A DNA stretch of 15,074 nt from Promethearchaeota archaeon (GTDB lineage Archaea; Asgardarchaeota; Lokiarchaeia; Sigynarchaeales; SOKP01). Positions within the stretch are counted from its first letter, which is position 1; the number at the start of each line of letters is the position of its first letter. Positions 1 to 6,398 of the stretch are shown here, in pieces. The DNA lies in NCBI GenBank assembly GCA_019058515.1, contig JAHPYY010000140.1:1-15074 (forward strand), given 5' to 3'. A model generated the notes under the pieces. It was not told the DNA's origin. It made no database searches and saw only the letters and a program-made list of their open reading frames with translations. A program made the translations under genes and the position numbers.

Positions 1-147
1 AGCTGTCAAAAAAGTTGGGAGAAAAAAAATAGAAATGTAACGATTTCTCTGACGTTTTCTATTGCTAACGACAAGTAGGTAGTAATGTAATTAATGTCAA
101 TAAATTGCTGATAGGGTGACATTTTTGAATTACTGATCACAATTCTT

Positions 148-555
148 TTGAATCTAGAAATAGAGATTTTCAAGAATAATTCAAGTTTAATTAAGGATAA
201 ATTACTAAGATACCCAATGTTGAAGAAAATGGCTCAGAAAAAGTATAACTTAGAGTTGGAAATATTCGAGAGTGGTTGTCCTTATCATAAAGTCGGAGAT
301 AAATTTGTTTTACCTCAAGATAAAGGAAAAGTTTGTTCTTGGTTATACGATAGTGCTCACACGATGATTAGAATACTCGAATATGGCGGAAATTTACCAT
401 GGGATTACAAGGGAACTCCTTATGAGAAAATCGTAGATAAGAATGGGATTACTACGGAATTCGTTCGATGTCCTGATCCAACATCTGCTGGGGTAGTTTT
501 AAAAATAACAAGAACCAAGCTTCAAGAGGATCAAATAAAAACTTCAATTCCCTGA
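148..555 (+). CDS. TIGR04076-like small protein
   Basis: A 135-residue protein with no firm function. The central and C-terminal part resembles the TIGR04076 family of small prokaryotic proteins: CPYHKVGDKFVL (residues 44-55), a GK-x-CSW segment around C63, an aromatic YGGNLPW (79-85), and a late C108-P-D before a hydrophobic VVLKI strand, the place where the family has its CPDG..PVVFK motif. Three Cys (44, 63, 108) could bind metal, but that is inference. The start is TTG at 148, with no obvious Shine-Dalgarno sequence; the N-terminal ~38 residues look longer than I expect for the family, so an internal start is possible. It is followed by a 186-nt gap, so it is probably a separate transcript from the ferredoxin gene downstream. 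Confidence 0.7.
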   Translation: MNLEIEIFKNNSSLIKDKLLRYPMLKKMAQKKYNLELEIFESGCPYHKVGDKFVLPQDKGKVCSWLYDSAHTMIRILEYGGNLPWDYKGTPYEKIVDKNGITTEFVRCPDPTSAGVVLKITRTKLQEDQIKTSIP

Positions 556-592
556 AGCAAGAAAGAGGAATTATATATCATTTAAAGGCGTG

Positions 593-604
593 GTTCCTTG
601 GAAC
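593..604. repeat. short GTTCC/GGAAC inverted repeat
   Basis: GTTCC and GGAAC separated by TT lie 38 nt after the stop of the preceding gene. It could form a short RNA hairpin near the end of that transcript, but no U-tract follows directly, so a terminator is only one possibility. Confidence 0.3.
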
Positions 605-741
605 TTAGAGCTTTCTGTAAGTTTTTATAAATTTAGAATAGGGATAACCGTAATTTCAGGTTTAAATTAAAGATGAATTGTATAATTTTATTTTAATCCA
701 AAAATCATAACTTTAATTCGCTGTAATCACTACACTTTACC

Positions 742-1179
742 ATGGAAAGTGAAAAACTTTTTCCTATACATGCTAATCCTAATTTATGCGTAAAATGTCA
801 AAAATGTTCGTACAGTTGCCCTCCTAAAGCTACATTCTTTAAAAACTCCGCTCGACACGTGGATTACGATAAGTGCGAAGGTTGTTTAAAATGCGTGGAT
901 GTGTGCGAGCACGGAGCTATTGAGGTCATCTCCATTGCTGAGGGAACCTTGAAAGGATTCGATATTGATCAAGACAAATGTAATCTATGTAAAAGGTGTC
1001 TAGAACAGGACTTCTGCTTTCAAACTCTTTTTAGCCTTGAGAAAGATAAAAAAACTGGTAAAGAATTCATCGTATTTAATAAAGATAGTATGCAAAATTG
1101 TTTTAAGTGTTTAAAATGCTTTAAAACTTGTCCAAGCAACGCGATTTTGCCTACAATTATTAATAACGGTATTAATTAA
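742..1179 (+). CDS. Polyferredoxin, four 4Fe-4S sites
   Basis: A 145-residue electron-transfer protein, cytoplasmic (no signal peptide or membrane segment). Four cysteine quartets are visible: C16-C19-C22-C26-P, C45-C48-C51-C55, C80-C83-C86-C92 and C120-C123-C126-C130-P. Three have the classical CX2CX2CX3C spacing; the third is CX2CX2CX5C, a variant also seen in the second MinD ATPase at 12.1-13.0 kb. All 16 Cys lie in these motifs, so up to four [4Fe-4S] clusters are expected. The ATG at 742 has no clear Shine-Dalgarno sequence, so a leaderless or short-leader transcript is plausible. It is followed after 55 nt by a small Cys protein on the same strand. The redox partner cannot be told from sequence; CdhA and HdrB in this window are candidates by inference. 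Confidence 0.93.
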   Translation: MESEKLFPIHANPNLCVKCQKCSYSCPPKATFFKNSARHVDYDKCEGCLKCVDVCEHGAIEVISIAEGTLKGFDIDQDKCNLCKRCLEQDFCFQTLFSLEKDKKTGKEFIVFNKDSMQNCFKCLKCFKTCPSNAILPTIINNGIN

Positions 1180-1219
1180 GAAAAGATATTTTAAACTTAA
1201 ACGAGCAATATTTTCTTAA
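1176..1219. repeat. Imperfect inverted repeat across the ferredoxin stop
   Basis: Left arm 1176-1190 and right arm 1207-1219 are complementary except for a 2-nt bulge, giving about 13 base pairs with a 16-nt loop. It straddles the ferredoxin stop codon (1177-1179) and ends just before the GGGGAA ribosome-binding region of the next gene. It could be an mRNA processing or attenuation hairpin; no U-run follows, so a classical terminator is less likely. Confidence 0.45.
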
Positions 1220-1234
1220 AGAAGGGGAACAACA

Positions 1235-1444
1235 ATGAAAACTAAAGTTAAGGTCTGCAAATGGTATCAAATGTGTCCCATTAAATTCTTTGTTGATAAT
1301 GGCAAACTTGAGCGAAAATGGGTCGAAAAATATTGCTTAGTTGGAAATAAGAAGTGCGTGAGATACCAATTAGAAGAAAGTGGCAAACCACATCCTGACA
1401 ATATGCTCCCTAATGGAGAAATAAAGAATGAACTTCGTTATTAA
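1235..1444 (+). CDS. Small conserved four-Cys protein
   Basis: A 69-residue protein with CKWYQMCPIKFF at residues 8-19, a KWVEKYC segment (28-34), C41-VRYQ and a PHPDNMLPNG motif near the end. The four cysteines C8, C14, C34 and C41 suggest a metal or Fe-S site. From memory this is a conserved short family in anaerobic archaea and bacteria, with members sometimes labelled 'uracil-DNA glycosylase'; I see no glycosylase catalytic motif here, so that label should not be taken over. The start is the ATG at 1235, preceded by GAAGGGGAAC, a good purine-rich ribosome binding site. It lies 55 nt after the polyferredoxin gene on the same strand and may be co-transcribed with it. Confidence 0.8.
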   Translation: MKTKVKVCKWYQMCPIKFFVDNGKLERKWVEKYCLVGNKKCVRYQLEESGKPHPDNMLPNGEIKNELRY

Positions 1445-1552
1445 CTTTACATTTATCACGCGTTAATCAAAAAGAAAGTTACTGAAATTCTGGTAAGCTT
1501 AACCCCTATTGCTTAAGAGACGTTAAACCCTGAAAATTTAAGGAAATTTCTA

Positions 1553-1957
1553 TTAGTGAGAATGATGGTGTTCGTGATCGTCGTCCGCGTCCGTGTGGAT
1601 TTTTTCTACTCCGTACCCTTTTCCTCCTCCCGGCGCGCATAAACTCTCTCCTCCTTCTAACGTTCCATCGAGTATTTTCTTGATCACCTCGTCTATACTG
1701 CCCTGAACTCCCATTACTGTGTCTATACCATACTCCGCAAAAAATTGCTGCGCTCTATGCCCCATACCTCCAGCAATCATGCAATTAGCACCATGTTGGT
1801 TTACGAACTGGGGAATACTCCCAACTGAGTGCCCAGGATTTGGTAATTCCATTCTCTCAACAACTTTATTATCTTCGATAGTAACAAATGTAAAAGTTGG
1901 AGCTCTACCGAAGTGAGGGCATACCCGTCCATTATCTGTACTTATAACAATTTTCAT
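1553..1957 (-). CDS. NifX/ORP-like protein with His-rich tail
   Basis: A 134-residue protein of the dinitrogenase iron-molybdenum cofactor biosynthesis family (NifX/NifY/NifB C-terminal, MTH1175, 'orange protein'). It starts MKIVISTDNG, followed by the family signature CPHFGRAPTF (residues 13-22), the ...HGANCMIAGGMGHRAQQFF core (55-73) and a GGESLCAPGG segment. Members bind metal-sulfur cofactors or act in their assembly. The tail HTDADDDHEHHHSH holds six His and four acidic residues and is a likely metal-binding extension; nickel or another transition metal is inference. I chose the ATG at 1957 because it gives the family N-terminus; a GTG at 1966 would add three residues and fits an almost leaderless transcript from the TATA box at 1991-2000. 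The gene is divergent from cdhA and has a TGAAT-N4-ATTCA palindrome just upstream of its TATA box. Confidence 0.92.
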   Translation of the reverse strand: MKIVISTDNGRVCPHFGRAPTFTFVTIEDNKVVERMELPNPGHSVGSIPQFVNQHGANCMIAGGMGHRAQQFFAEYGIDTVMGVQGSIDEVIKKILDGTLEGGESLCAPGGGKGYGVEKIHTDADDDHEHHHSH

Positions 1958-1990
1958 GTTTTTCACGTAGAAAAGTAATTCAATGATTGA

Positions 1991-2000
1991 TTTAAATATT
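1991..2000 (-). promoter_or_regulatory. TATA box of the nifX-like gene
   Basis: Read on the minus strand this is AATATTTAAA. Its centre is about 27 nt upstream of position 1968, so transcription should start just before the GTG/ATG starts at 1966/1957. That predicts a leaderless or very short-leader mRNA, which agrees with the absence of a Shine-Dalgarno sequence. Confidence 0.5.
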
Positions 2001-2001
2001 A

Positions 2002-2015
2002 TGAATAAATATTCA
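2002..2015. promoter_or_regulatory. Candidate operator TGAAT-N4-ATTCA, copy 1
   Basis: TGAAT-AAAT-ATTCA; with one more base on each side it is a 16-bp inverted repeat (ATGAATA-AA-TATTCAT). It abuts the TATA box of the nifX-like gene on its upstream side, where it would overlap the TFB recognition element. The same 5-4-5 palindrome occurs twice in the promoter region at 9.64-9.72 kb. Confidence 0.6.
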
Positions 2016-2232
2016 TTTCCAATAAAATTAGGTTAATATTTAAATTTTGCGAATAAGGTTCAAAGGATAACCATTTATAGTTATTATTTTTGCTAAAATA
2101 TAGACTAACAATGTTTGATGGGAAATAAGCATCAGCATTTGAAGGCTATAAGGTAGAGTTAAATTATTGAAGAACGCCATTCATTAGCTTTATATTTCTT
2201 CCACTCTTTATAAGTTTAGTATTTGAGTTTTT

Positions 2233-2246
2233 TAAATAATTATTCA
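2233..2246. promoter_or_regulatory. Degenerate operator copy in the cdhA promoter
   Basis: TAAAT-AATT-ATTCA, one mismatch from the palindrome TGAAT-N4-ATTCA. It overlaps the TATA-like sequence at 2231-2240, about 45 nt before the cdhA start. Weaker evidence than the perfect copies because the region is A+T-rich. Confidence 0.4.
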
Positions 2247-2290
2247 AAATTTGTCTCAAAAAACGTTTTAAGGAATGTGGAGAATAATCA

Positions 2291-4639
2291 ATGAGTAAAC
2301 AAGGCGCAAAATTAAAAATAGATGAGTATAAAGGTCCATTAGGTGTAATAAAAGGTTTCGAATTTACAACGGGAAAAGTAAGTTTTGGCGACGAAACTGA
2401 ATGGGAGCCAATGGGGCCTCATCCTAAGCCCCATATCCCGACGCTTCGTGACTGGTTTTTTAAGGTAATGGATCGGTATAAACCTTTCTACATGCCCATA
2501 TGCGATATGTGTTGTCTCTGCACTTTCGGAAAATGCAACCTTTCAAAAGGAAGGACGGGTGCGTGCGGTATTAACATGGAGACTCAACAAGCGAGAATCG
2601 TTGAAATTGCATGTTGTATAGGAGCTTCTTGCCATTCTGCTCACGGAGACCATCTCCTACATTGGTTAAAAGAGAAATACGGTAATGTCCCGATCAATTT
2701 CGGAAATAATATCGCCGTGGAAATGCCCTGTACGCGATTAATTGTAGGAATGAAACCCGAGTGTTTGGAGGACCTTGAAACCGCTATGGAATGGGTACAT
2801 TTTACCATCACTCACTTGTTAGCTGCGGGCCACACGGGACAAGAAGCCAATTACAAAGATTACGAGGCAAAAGCGTTCTTAGCAGGTTTAGCGGACGCAG
2901 TGGGAATGGAGATTTCCGATGCGGTGCAAATTGCTGCGTATGGATTCCCAATGGGAGAGCCAGAAGTGCCGATTATCGAGTTAGGGATGGGGACATTAGA
3001 CACCGAAAATAAAGCTACAATCTTGATGATTGGACACAATGTAGCCCCCGGAATTGAATTAGTCGATTATCTTAGGGAGAAAAATTACGGAGACAAGGTC
3101 GATGTTGGAGCAATATGCTGTACCGCTATTGATTTAACTAGATACTTCGATGGAGCAAAAATCGTAGGTTCTTTAGCAAGGCAGATGTTCTATATTCGTT
3201 CAGGGTTAGCCGATGTGGTAATGGTAGACGAGCAATGTGTTCATTTAAGAGCGTATGAACAAGCAAAATTAGTAAATGCCCCATTTATAGCCACTAACGA
3301 AAAAATAATGGCAGGTCTTCCCAACCGTACAAACGATCCTGCGGAGGAAATAATAGAAGATTTTGTAAGCGGTAAGGCAGATTCTGCCCTAATTTTAGAT
3401 CCTATTAAAGCCGGAAAAGTAGCGGTTGAGACCGCAATAAAAATACGTCCTATTAGAGCAGGAAAAAGTGCTGTTCCAGACAAGCAAGGATGCATAGACA
3501 TGGCTTATAAGTGTAATGGATGCGGGAACTGTCAAAGGAATTGCCCAAACGATTTACCCCTTGTAGCAGGAGTTGGAGCAGTGAAAGAAGGAGATTTCTC
3601 TATTTTGGCAGAAGCATTTGATTCGTGTTTGGATTGCGGTAGGTGTGAATCCGATTGTATGAAAGGTGTGTCGCCTTTAACGCTAATTATGTACGCAGGA
3701 CGCGAAAAGATAAGAAATGAAACCTTCAATATGCGTGCGGGACGAGGACCGATTCAAGATGTAGAGATCAGAAATGTAGGAGCTCCCGTAGTGTTAGGCG
3801 AGATTCCTGGAGTCGTAGCAATAATAGGTTGTGCTAACTATGCCAAAGAAATTCAAGAATTGTATTTAATGGCGGAAGAATTCTGTAAAAGGAACTATAT
3901 TGTAGTGGTTTCGGGTTGTGGAGCAATGGATATAGGTTTAGTGAAAGACGAAGACGGCAAAACGCTGTACGATCGTTACCCTGGTCATTTTGATCGTGGG
4001 GGTTTATTAAATGTGGGTAGCTGCGTAAGCAATCCTCATATAAATGGAGCAGCGATAAAGATAGCCAACATTTTTGCTCGAAGGCCTCTACGAGGGAACT
4101 ACGAAGAAATCGCAGATTATATTTTGAATAGAGTAGGAGCGTGTGGAGTAGCTTGGGGCGCTATGTCTCAAAAAGCTGCCAGTATTGCAAGTAGTTGTAA
4201 TGGAATGGGGATTCCAGCCGTGTGTGGACCGCATTCTGCGGAGTATAGAAGAATGTACATAGGAAGGTCTGACGACGAAGAAACATGGAAAGTATATAAC
4301 GCTCGTGACGGGACTGCTGGTCATATCGTAGGGCCAGGCCCCGAGCACTTGTTAACAACCGCAGAGTCTATCGAACAAGCAATTTGCTTGGTTGCTAAAA
4401 TGTGTTTAAGACCCGCTGATAATTCGAAAGGACGGATGATTAAATTATCCCATTGGATAGATTTGGAACGCAGGTATAAAGGTGTTGATTTTCCAAACGA
4501 TTTAGATAGGTTTATACGCGTTGAAGCGGACATCCCGATTAACATGAAAGACGAAATTCTGGCTTATCTGAAAGAAAAAGACTGGAAACCTAAAGAGTTA
4601 GTTGATCCTACCCTACTAGAACGATTGTGTCATAAGTAA
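2291..4639 (+). CDS. cdhA: CO dehydrogenase/acetyl-CoA synthase alpha subunit
   Basis: A 782-residue archaeal CdhA, the Ni-Fe-S subunit of acetyl-CoA decarbonylase/synthase that interconverts CO and CO2 in the Wood-Ljungdahl pathway. Length is about that of methanogen CdhA. Visible features: the N-terminal cluster Cys C71, C74, C75, C77, C82 and C92 (clusters B and D); GHNVAPGIELVDY with the conserved H249; the AICCTAIDLTRY segment (C277/C278); DEQC316; two ferredoxin motifs C408-C411-C414-C418-P and C446-C449-C452-C456, which distinguish archaeal CdhA from bacterial CooS/AcsA; and the later C514, C543 and C578, at the places of C-cluster ligands. ATG 2291 has GGAG 8 nt upstream. Notably cdhB, cdhC, cdhD and cdhE do not follow; a thioredoxin does. 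Promoter context suggests shared control with the NifX-like genes. Confidence 0.97.
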   Translation: MSKQGAKLKIDEYKGPLGVIKGFEFTTGKVSFGDETEWEPMGPHPKPHIPTLRDWFFKVMDRYKPFYMPICDMCCLCTFGKCNLSKGRTGACGINMETQQARIVEIACCIGASCHSAHGDHLLHWLKEKYGNVPINFGNNIAVEMPCTRLIVGMKPECLEDLETAMEWVHFTITHLLAAGHTGQEANYKDYEAKAFLAGLADAVGMEISDAVQIAAYGFPMGEPEVPIIELGMGTLDTENKATILMIGHNVAPGIELVDYLREKNYGDKVDVGAICCTAIDLTRYFDGAKIVGSLARQMFYIRSGLADVVMVDEQCVHLRAYEQAKLVNAPFIATNEKIMAGLPNRTNDPAEEIIEDFVSGKADSALILDPIKAGKVAVETAIKIRPIRAGKSAVPDKQGCIDMAYKCNGCGNCQRNCPNDLPLVAGVGAVKEGDFSILAEAFDSCLDCGRCESDCMKGVSPLTLIMYAGREKIRNETFNMRAGRGPIQDVEIRNVGAPVVLGEIPGVVAIIGCANYAKEIQELYLMAEEFCKRNYIVVVSGCGAMDIGLVKDEDGKTLYDRYPGHFDRGGLLNVGSCVSNPHINGAAIKIANIFARRPLRGNYEEIADYILNRVGACGVAWGAMSQKAASIASSCNGMGIPAVCGPHSAEYRRMYIGRSDDEETWKVYNARDGTAGHIVGPGPEHLLTTAESIEQAICLVAKMCLRPADNSKGRMIKLSHWIDLERRYKGVDFPNDLDRFIRVEADIPINMKDEILAYLKEKDWKPKELVDPTLLERLCHK

Positions 4640-4657
4640 GGTATAAAAAAAATTAAA

Positions 4658-4684
4658 TTCAATTTTTTTTAATACATTTTTTAT
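4658..4684 (+). terminator. T-rich terminator after cdhA
   Basis: Two T-runs (ATTTTTTTTAA and CATTTTTTATC) lie within 45 nt of the cdhA stop. Archaeal RNA polymerase terminates at such U-tracts without a hairpin. It separates cdhA from the thioredoxin gene, though read-through is possible. Confidence 0.45.
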
Positions 4685-4695
4685 CGTAAAAAAAT

Positions 4696-5040
4696 TTGAG
4701 CGTAGAAGAATTAAGGAGCTTAGGGATTAGCTGCCCAGATAAAGGAAAACTTATTGTTGCGATAAACTCAAAATGGTGCAGCGCGTGTAAAACTTTGGCT
4801 CTAATTTTAAAGAAATTTAAATCCAGCGGATTAATTGAATTAGTGGAAATTGATGTTAATAGCTATCCATCGATTTGTAAAAAGTTTCAGATTACCGCAG
4901 TACCTGCTTTGTTATTTTTTAAAGATGGTTTTCTTATTAATAAGGATATTGAAATAAACGATTTTCCATTTGTTAAAAAAGGTCTGATGATTGGAATTAA
5001 TTGCGAAGAGATATTAACAGAAATATTAGAGCAGATATGA
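4696..5040 (+). CDS. Thioredoxin-like protein
   Basis: A 114-residue thioredoxin-fold protein. Active site W27-C28-S-A-C31-K replaces the common WCGPCK; the cis-proline motif AVP70-ALLFF-KDG follows at the right distance, and EIDVNSYPSICKKFQI before it is the usual beta3-alpha3 region. It should act in the cytoplasm on disulfides or as a reductant for metalloproteins. The start is TTG at 4696 after an A-rich leader with no Shine-Dalgarno sequence. It lies 56 nt after cdhA on the same strand, with T-runs between, so co-transcription is uncertain. The C-terminal ~35 residues are divergent. An extra C61 in NSYPSICKKF could be redox-active. Confidence 0.87.
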   Translation: MSVEELRSLGISCPDKGKLIVAINSKWCSACKTLALILKKFKSSGLIELVEIDVNSYPSICKKFQITAVPALLFFKDGFLINKDIEINDFPFVKKGLMIGINCEEILTEILEQI

Positions 5041-5089
5041 AAGCACTAAAAAAAAACATGGCAAACAGGTGTAATTAAACCTACAATTC
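5041..5089. repeat. Diverged direct repeat, left copy
   Basis: Positions 5051-5089 match 6021-6059 at 32 of 39 bases without gaps, and the similarity continues leftwards with one extra A. Most differences are transitions. The conserved heart is AGGTRTAATTRAACCTAYAATTC, which holds an AGGT...ACCT inverted repeat. This copy starts just after the thioredoxin stop; the two copies bracket the LLM oxidoreductase gene. Confidence 0.6.
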
Positions 5090-5102
5090 TTAGAAGAGCA
5101 AT

Positions 5103-5130
5103 TGGTTGCGAGGGGTGGATTTGAACCACA
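5103..5130 (-). other. tRNA 3'-end fragment with CCA
   Basis: On the minus strand this reads as the end of a tRNA: a T-arm with stem GTGG / CCAC around the loop TTCAAAT (GGTTCAAATCC), then seven bases CCTCGCA for the 3' acceptor strand, one discriminator A, and an encoded CCA, each at the canonical distance. The 5' part (acceptor strand TGCGAGG, D-arm, anticodon arm) is not found next to it; that space is taken by the 3' end of the LLM gene. The outermost T-stem pair (T/C) does not match. A 3' tRNA fragment is typical of an attachment site left by an element integrated into a tRNA gene. Confidence 0.55.
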
Positions 5131-5141
5131 GATTGGGTTAT

Positions 5142-5975
5142 TTATTCTGGAGGTCCACGTTCGATTCTCTTTTGAATTTCCTTCAAAGAACACCGCTCTT
5201 GCCAGAAAGCCTCTAATAGCCAATTAACACCAATGTCCATGAAATCATGGATATAAGCATCTTCCTCTTTGTCTCCAATGGTTACTATACTTTTTACAAA
5301 ATCAAATGAGTCCAGAGATTTCCTATACTTTCCAATATAGCTCATAATTTCTTGATAATCTTGAGGATATAATGAAGGATCAGATCCAGCTTTCAATGGA
5401 AAAATTCCATCATATTTCGCAGCCCGTCGAAATGGTTTTTTGTTTGGCCATGTACCTCCAACCCAGATCTTTATATTACCTTCTGGTTTAAATTTAACTG
5501 GTTCTTTTATTTTGAAGTGTTTTCCATTAAAAGTAAAGGGCTTTCCAGACCATAAACCTTTTAGTATCTCTAAAGATTCATCAAGTATATCCCCTCTAAT
5601 CTTAGGGTTCTCCTCTTCACCAAGTACTTTTAATTCTGCTGTACTTCCCAAACCTACACCAAGAATAAATCTTCCACTAGAAAGCCTATCTATTGTAACA
5701 GCTTCTTTTGCAATTATCATTGGCCTTCTTCTTGCTAATGGTGTTACTGTTGTACCAATAGTGATTTTATTCGTTTGAGTAGCTATTGCAGACAATATAA
5801 CCCATGAATCTAAGACATCATGATCTGTCGTCCACGGTAGAAAAACGTGATCCCATAAAAAGAACCCATCCCATCCACATTCTTCCCCACTCTTAGCTAA
5901 TTTGATGTAATCCTGTGGATTACTTGTAATTCCATGGTTAGCAATATATATACCAAATTGTACCTTGTTGTTCAA
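5142..5975 (-). CDS. LLM-class F420-type oxidoreductase
   Basis: A 277-residue luciferase-like monooxygenase family protein, which in archaea usually means a coenzyme F420-dependent oxidoreductase. The barrel begins VQFGIYIANHG, then SGEECGWDGFFLWDHVFLPW, a TNKITIGTTVTPLARRRP strand-loop, the SGRFILGVGLGS segment of the cofactor-binding region, and a late IWVGGTWPNKKPFRRAAKYDGIFP. The substrate cannot be read from sequence. I start at TTG 5975, giving MNNKVQFG; a GTG at 5984 is also possible, while the reading frame open further upstream to 6029 encodes a hydrophobic stretch that does not belong to the family. The protein ends only 12 nt from the tRNA fragment. The gene and the 50-residue gene upstream run against their neighbours on both sides. 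Confidence 0.9.
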   Translation of the reverse strand: MNNKVQFGIYIANHGITSNPQDYIKLAKSGEECGWDGFFLWDHVFLPWTTDHDVLDSWVILSAIATQTNKITIGTTVTPLARRRPMIIAKEAVTIDRLSSGRFILGVGLGSTAELKVLGEEENPKIRGDILDESLEILKGLWSGKPFTFNGKHFKIKEPVKFKPEGNIKIWVGGTWPNKKPFRRAAKYDGIFPLKAGSDPSLYPQDYQEIMSYIGKYRKSLDSFDFVKSIVTIGDKEEDAYIHDFMDIGVNWLLEAFWQERCSLKEIQKRIERGPPE

Positions 5976-6011
5976 ATGTATCACTAAAATTAATAATAAC
6001 TCAGTCCTTAA

Positions 6012-6059
6012 AAACACTAAAAAAAACAAAGTAAATAGGTATAATTGAACCTATAATTC
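6012..6059. repeat. Diverged direct repeat, right copy
   Basis: Partner of the repeat at 5041-5089. Here the inverted repeat inside it is better preserved (ATAGGT...ACCTAT, six pairs). The copy covers the last codons and the stop of the 50-residue minus-strand gene and runs towards the 5' end of the LLM gene, so it may be partly coding. Confidence 0.6.
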
Positions 6060-6203
6060 AAGCACGATAGAGATGTTCTCTTTTTTCTCAGGTATTCCTT
6101 TTAGCGCTTCTATGAATCCTAAGTTAATGTTTGTTAATACCTTGGACATGATGGGATTTAGAGGTATTTCTTCACCATTTATTTTCAGTTTTACTTGCGT
6201 CAT
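6051..6203 (-). CDS. Small 50-residue conserved-looking protein
   Basis: A short gene encoding MTQVKLKINGEEIPLNPIMS followed by a VLTNINLGFIEALKGIPEKK segment and ending in ISIVLEL. It resembles short archaeal proteins of the form 'VKVNGKEVPLN-x-FV-x-x-I..N...G..SSLKG', which I remember as conserved hypotheticals; this is recognition from memory, not a search. The alternating hydrophobic N-terminus (VKLKING) and C-terminus (ISIVLEL) suggest two strands packing on one central helix. ATG at 6203; TAG stop at 6051-6053. It lies upstream of, and on the same strand as, the LLM gene, so the two may be co-transcribed. Function unknown. Confidence 0.6.
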   Translation of the reverse strand: MTQVKLKINGEEIPLNPIMSKVLTNINLGFIEALKGIPEKKENISIVLEL

Positions 6204-6313
6204 AGTTTTTCTATTACGAATAATGATTCCCTAGATTTAAATCTTTTAATATCTTAATTTACATAAGAAATCCTTTAAGGTATTGAAGAAAAGTAAATTA
6301 AAGTGGATATAGC

Positions 6314-6346
6314 ATGATTGAAAAGTATGGATTCTTCTTAGGGTGT
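6314..6346 (+). pseudogene. hdrB: Detached 5' end of hdrB
   Basis: ATG at 6314 opens MIEKYGFFLGC, which matches the usual HdrB N-terminus (M-K-Y-A-F-F-L-G-C-I-I/M-P-N-R-Y-P). In this frame translation continues IILIFI and stops at TGA 6365-6367. The missing continuation PNRYP is encoded at 6384-6398, in the frame of the main hdrB body. C11 is the first cysteine ligand of the CCG domain. The two parts join in frame if exactly 31 nt (for example 6347-6377) are removed. Confidence 0.85.
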
Positions 6347-6386
6347 ATAATTTTAATATTCATTTGAATTTAAAAATATAATACCC
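6341..6386 (+). other. Hairpin with 31-nt frame-breaking insert in hdrB
   Basis: The extra 31 nt lie between two TATAAT repeats (6346-6351 and 6377-6382). The RNA can fold into one long hairpin: GGGTG 6341-6345 with TACCC 6382-6386 (one G-U, A6381 bulged), TATA 6346-6349 with TATA 6377-6380, an A-A mismatch, TTTTAA 6351-6356 with TTAAAA 6370-6375, T6357 bulged, and ATTCA 6358-6362 with TGAAT 6365-6369. That is about 20 pairs. The outer stem uses hdrB codons. The 3' half also supplies a TATA-like TTTAAAAATA about 25 nt before the ATG at 6399. Confidence 0.8.
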
Positions 6387-6398
6387 AATCGGTATCCG

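Larger units (their letters stand above)
1967..2290. promoter_or_regulatory. Divergent promoter region, nifX-like gene / cdhA
   Basis: This 324-nt region separates two divergent genes and contains no coding sequence that I can support. The left end holds a TATA-like box and palindrome for the minus-strand nifX-like gene. The right end holds a TATA-like TTTAAATAAT (2231-2240), a degenerate copy of the same palindrome, and GGAG at 2279-2282, 8 nt before the cdhA ATG. The middle (about 2050-2220) is A+T-rich without recognisable signals. Confidence 0.6.

Noticed and set aside
3241..4545. Several minus-strand open frames of 65-86 codons within cdhA
   Set aside because: They lie antisense to a well-conserved gene, have no family-like sequence and are frame shadows.
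5103..5180. Complete tRNA gene on the minus strand
   Set aside because: Only the T-arm and acceptor 3' strand are present. No matching TGCGAGG 5' strand, D-arm or anticodon arm is found in the next ~75 nt, which is the end of the LLM coding sequence.
5440..5778. Plus-strand open frame inside the LLM gene
   Set aside because: Antisense to a clear LLM-family coding sequence and without recognisable motifs.
6341..6386. Archaeal bulge-helix-bulge intron in hdrB
   Set aside because: I tested every splice register that removes 31 nt. The only one with a paired outer helix (GGGT/ACCC) leaves the four-base central helix as TAAT against TAAT, which does not pair, so no canonical bulge-helix-bulge forms.
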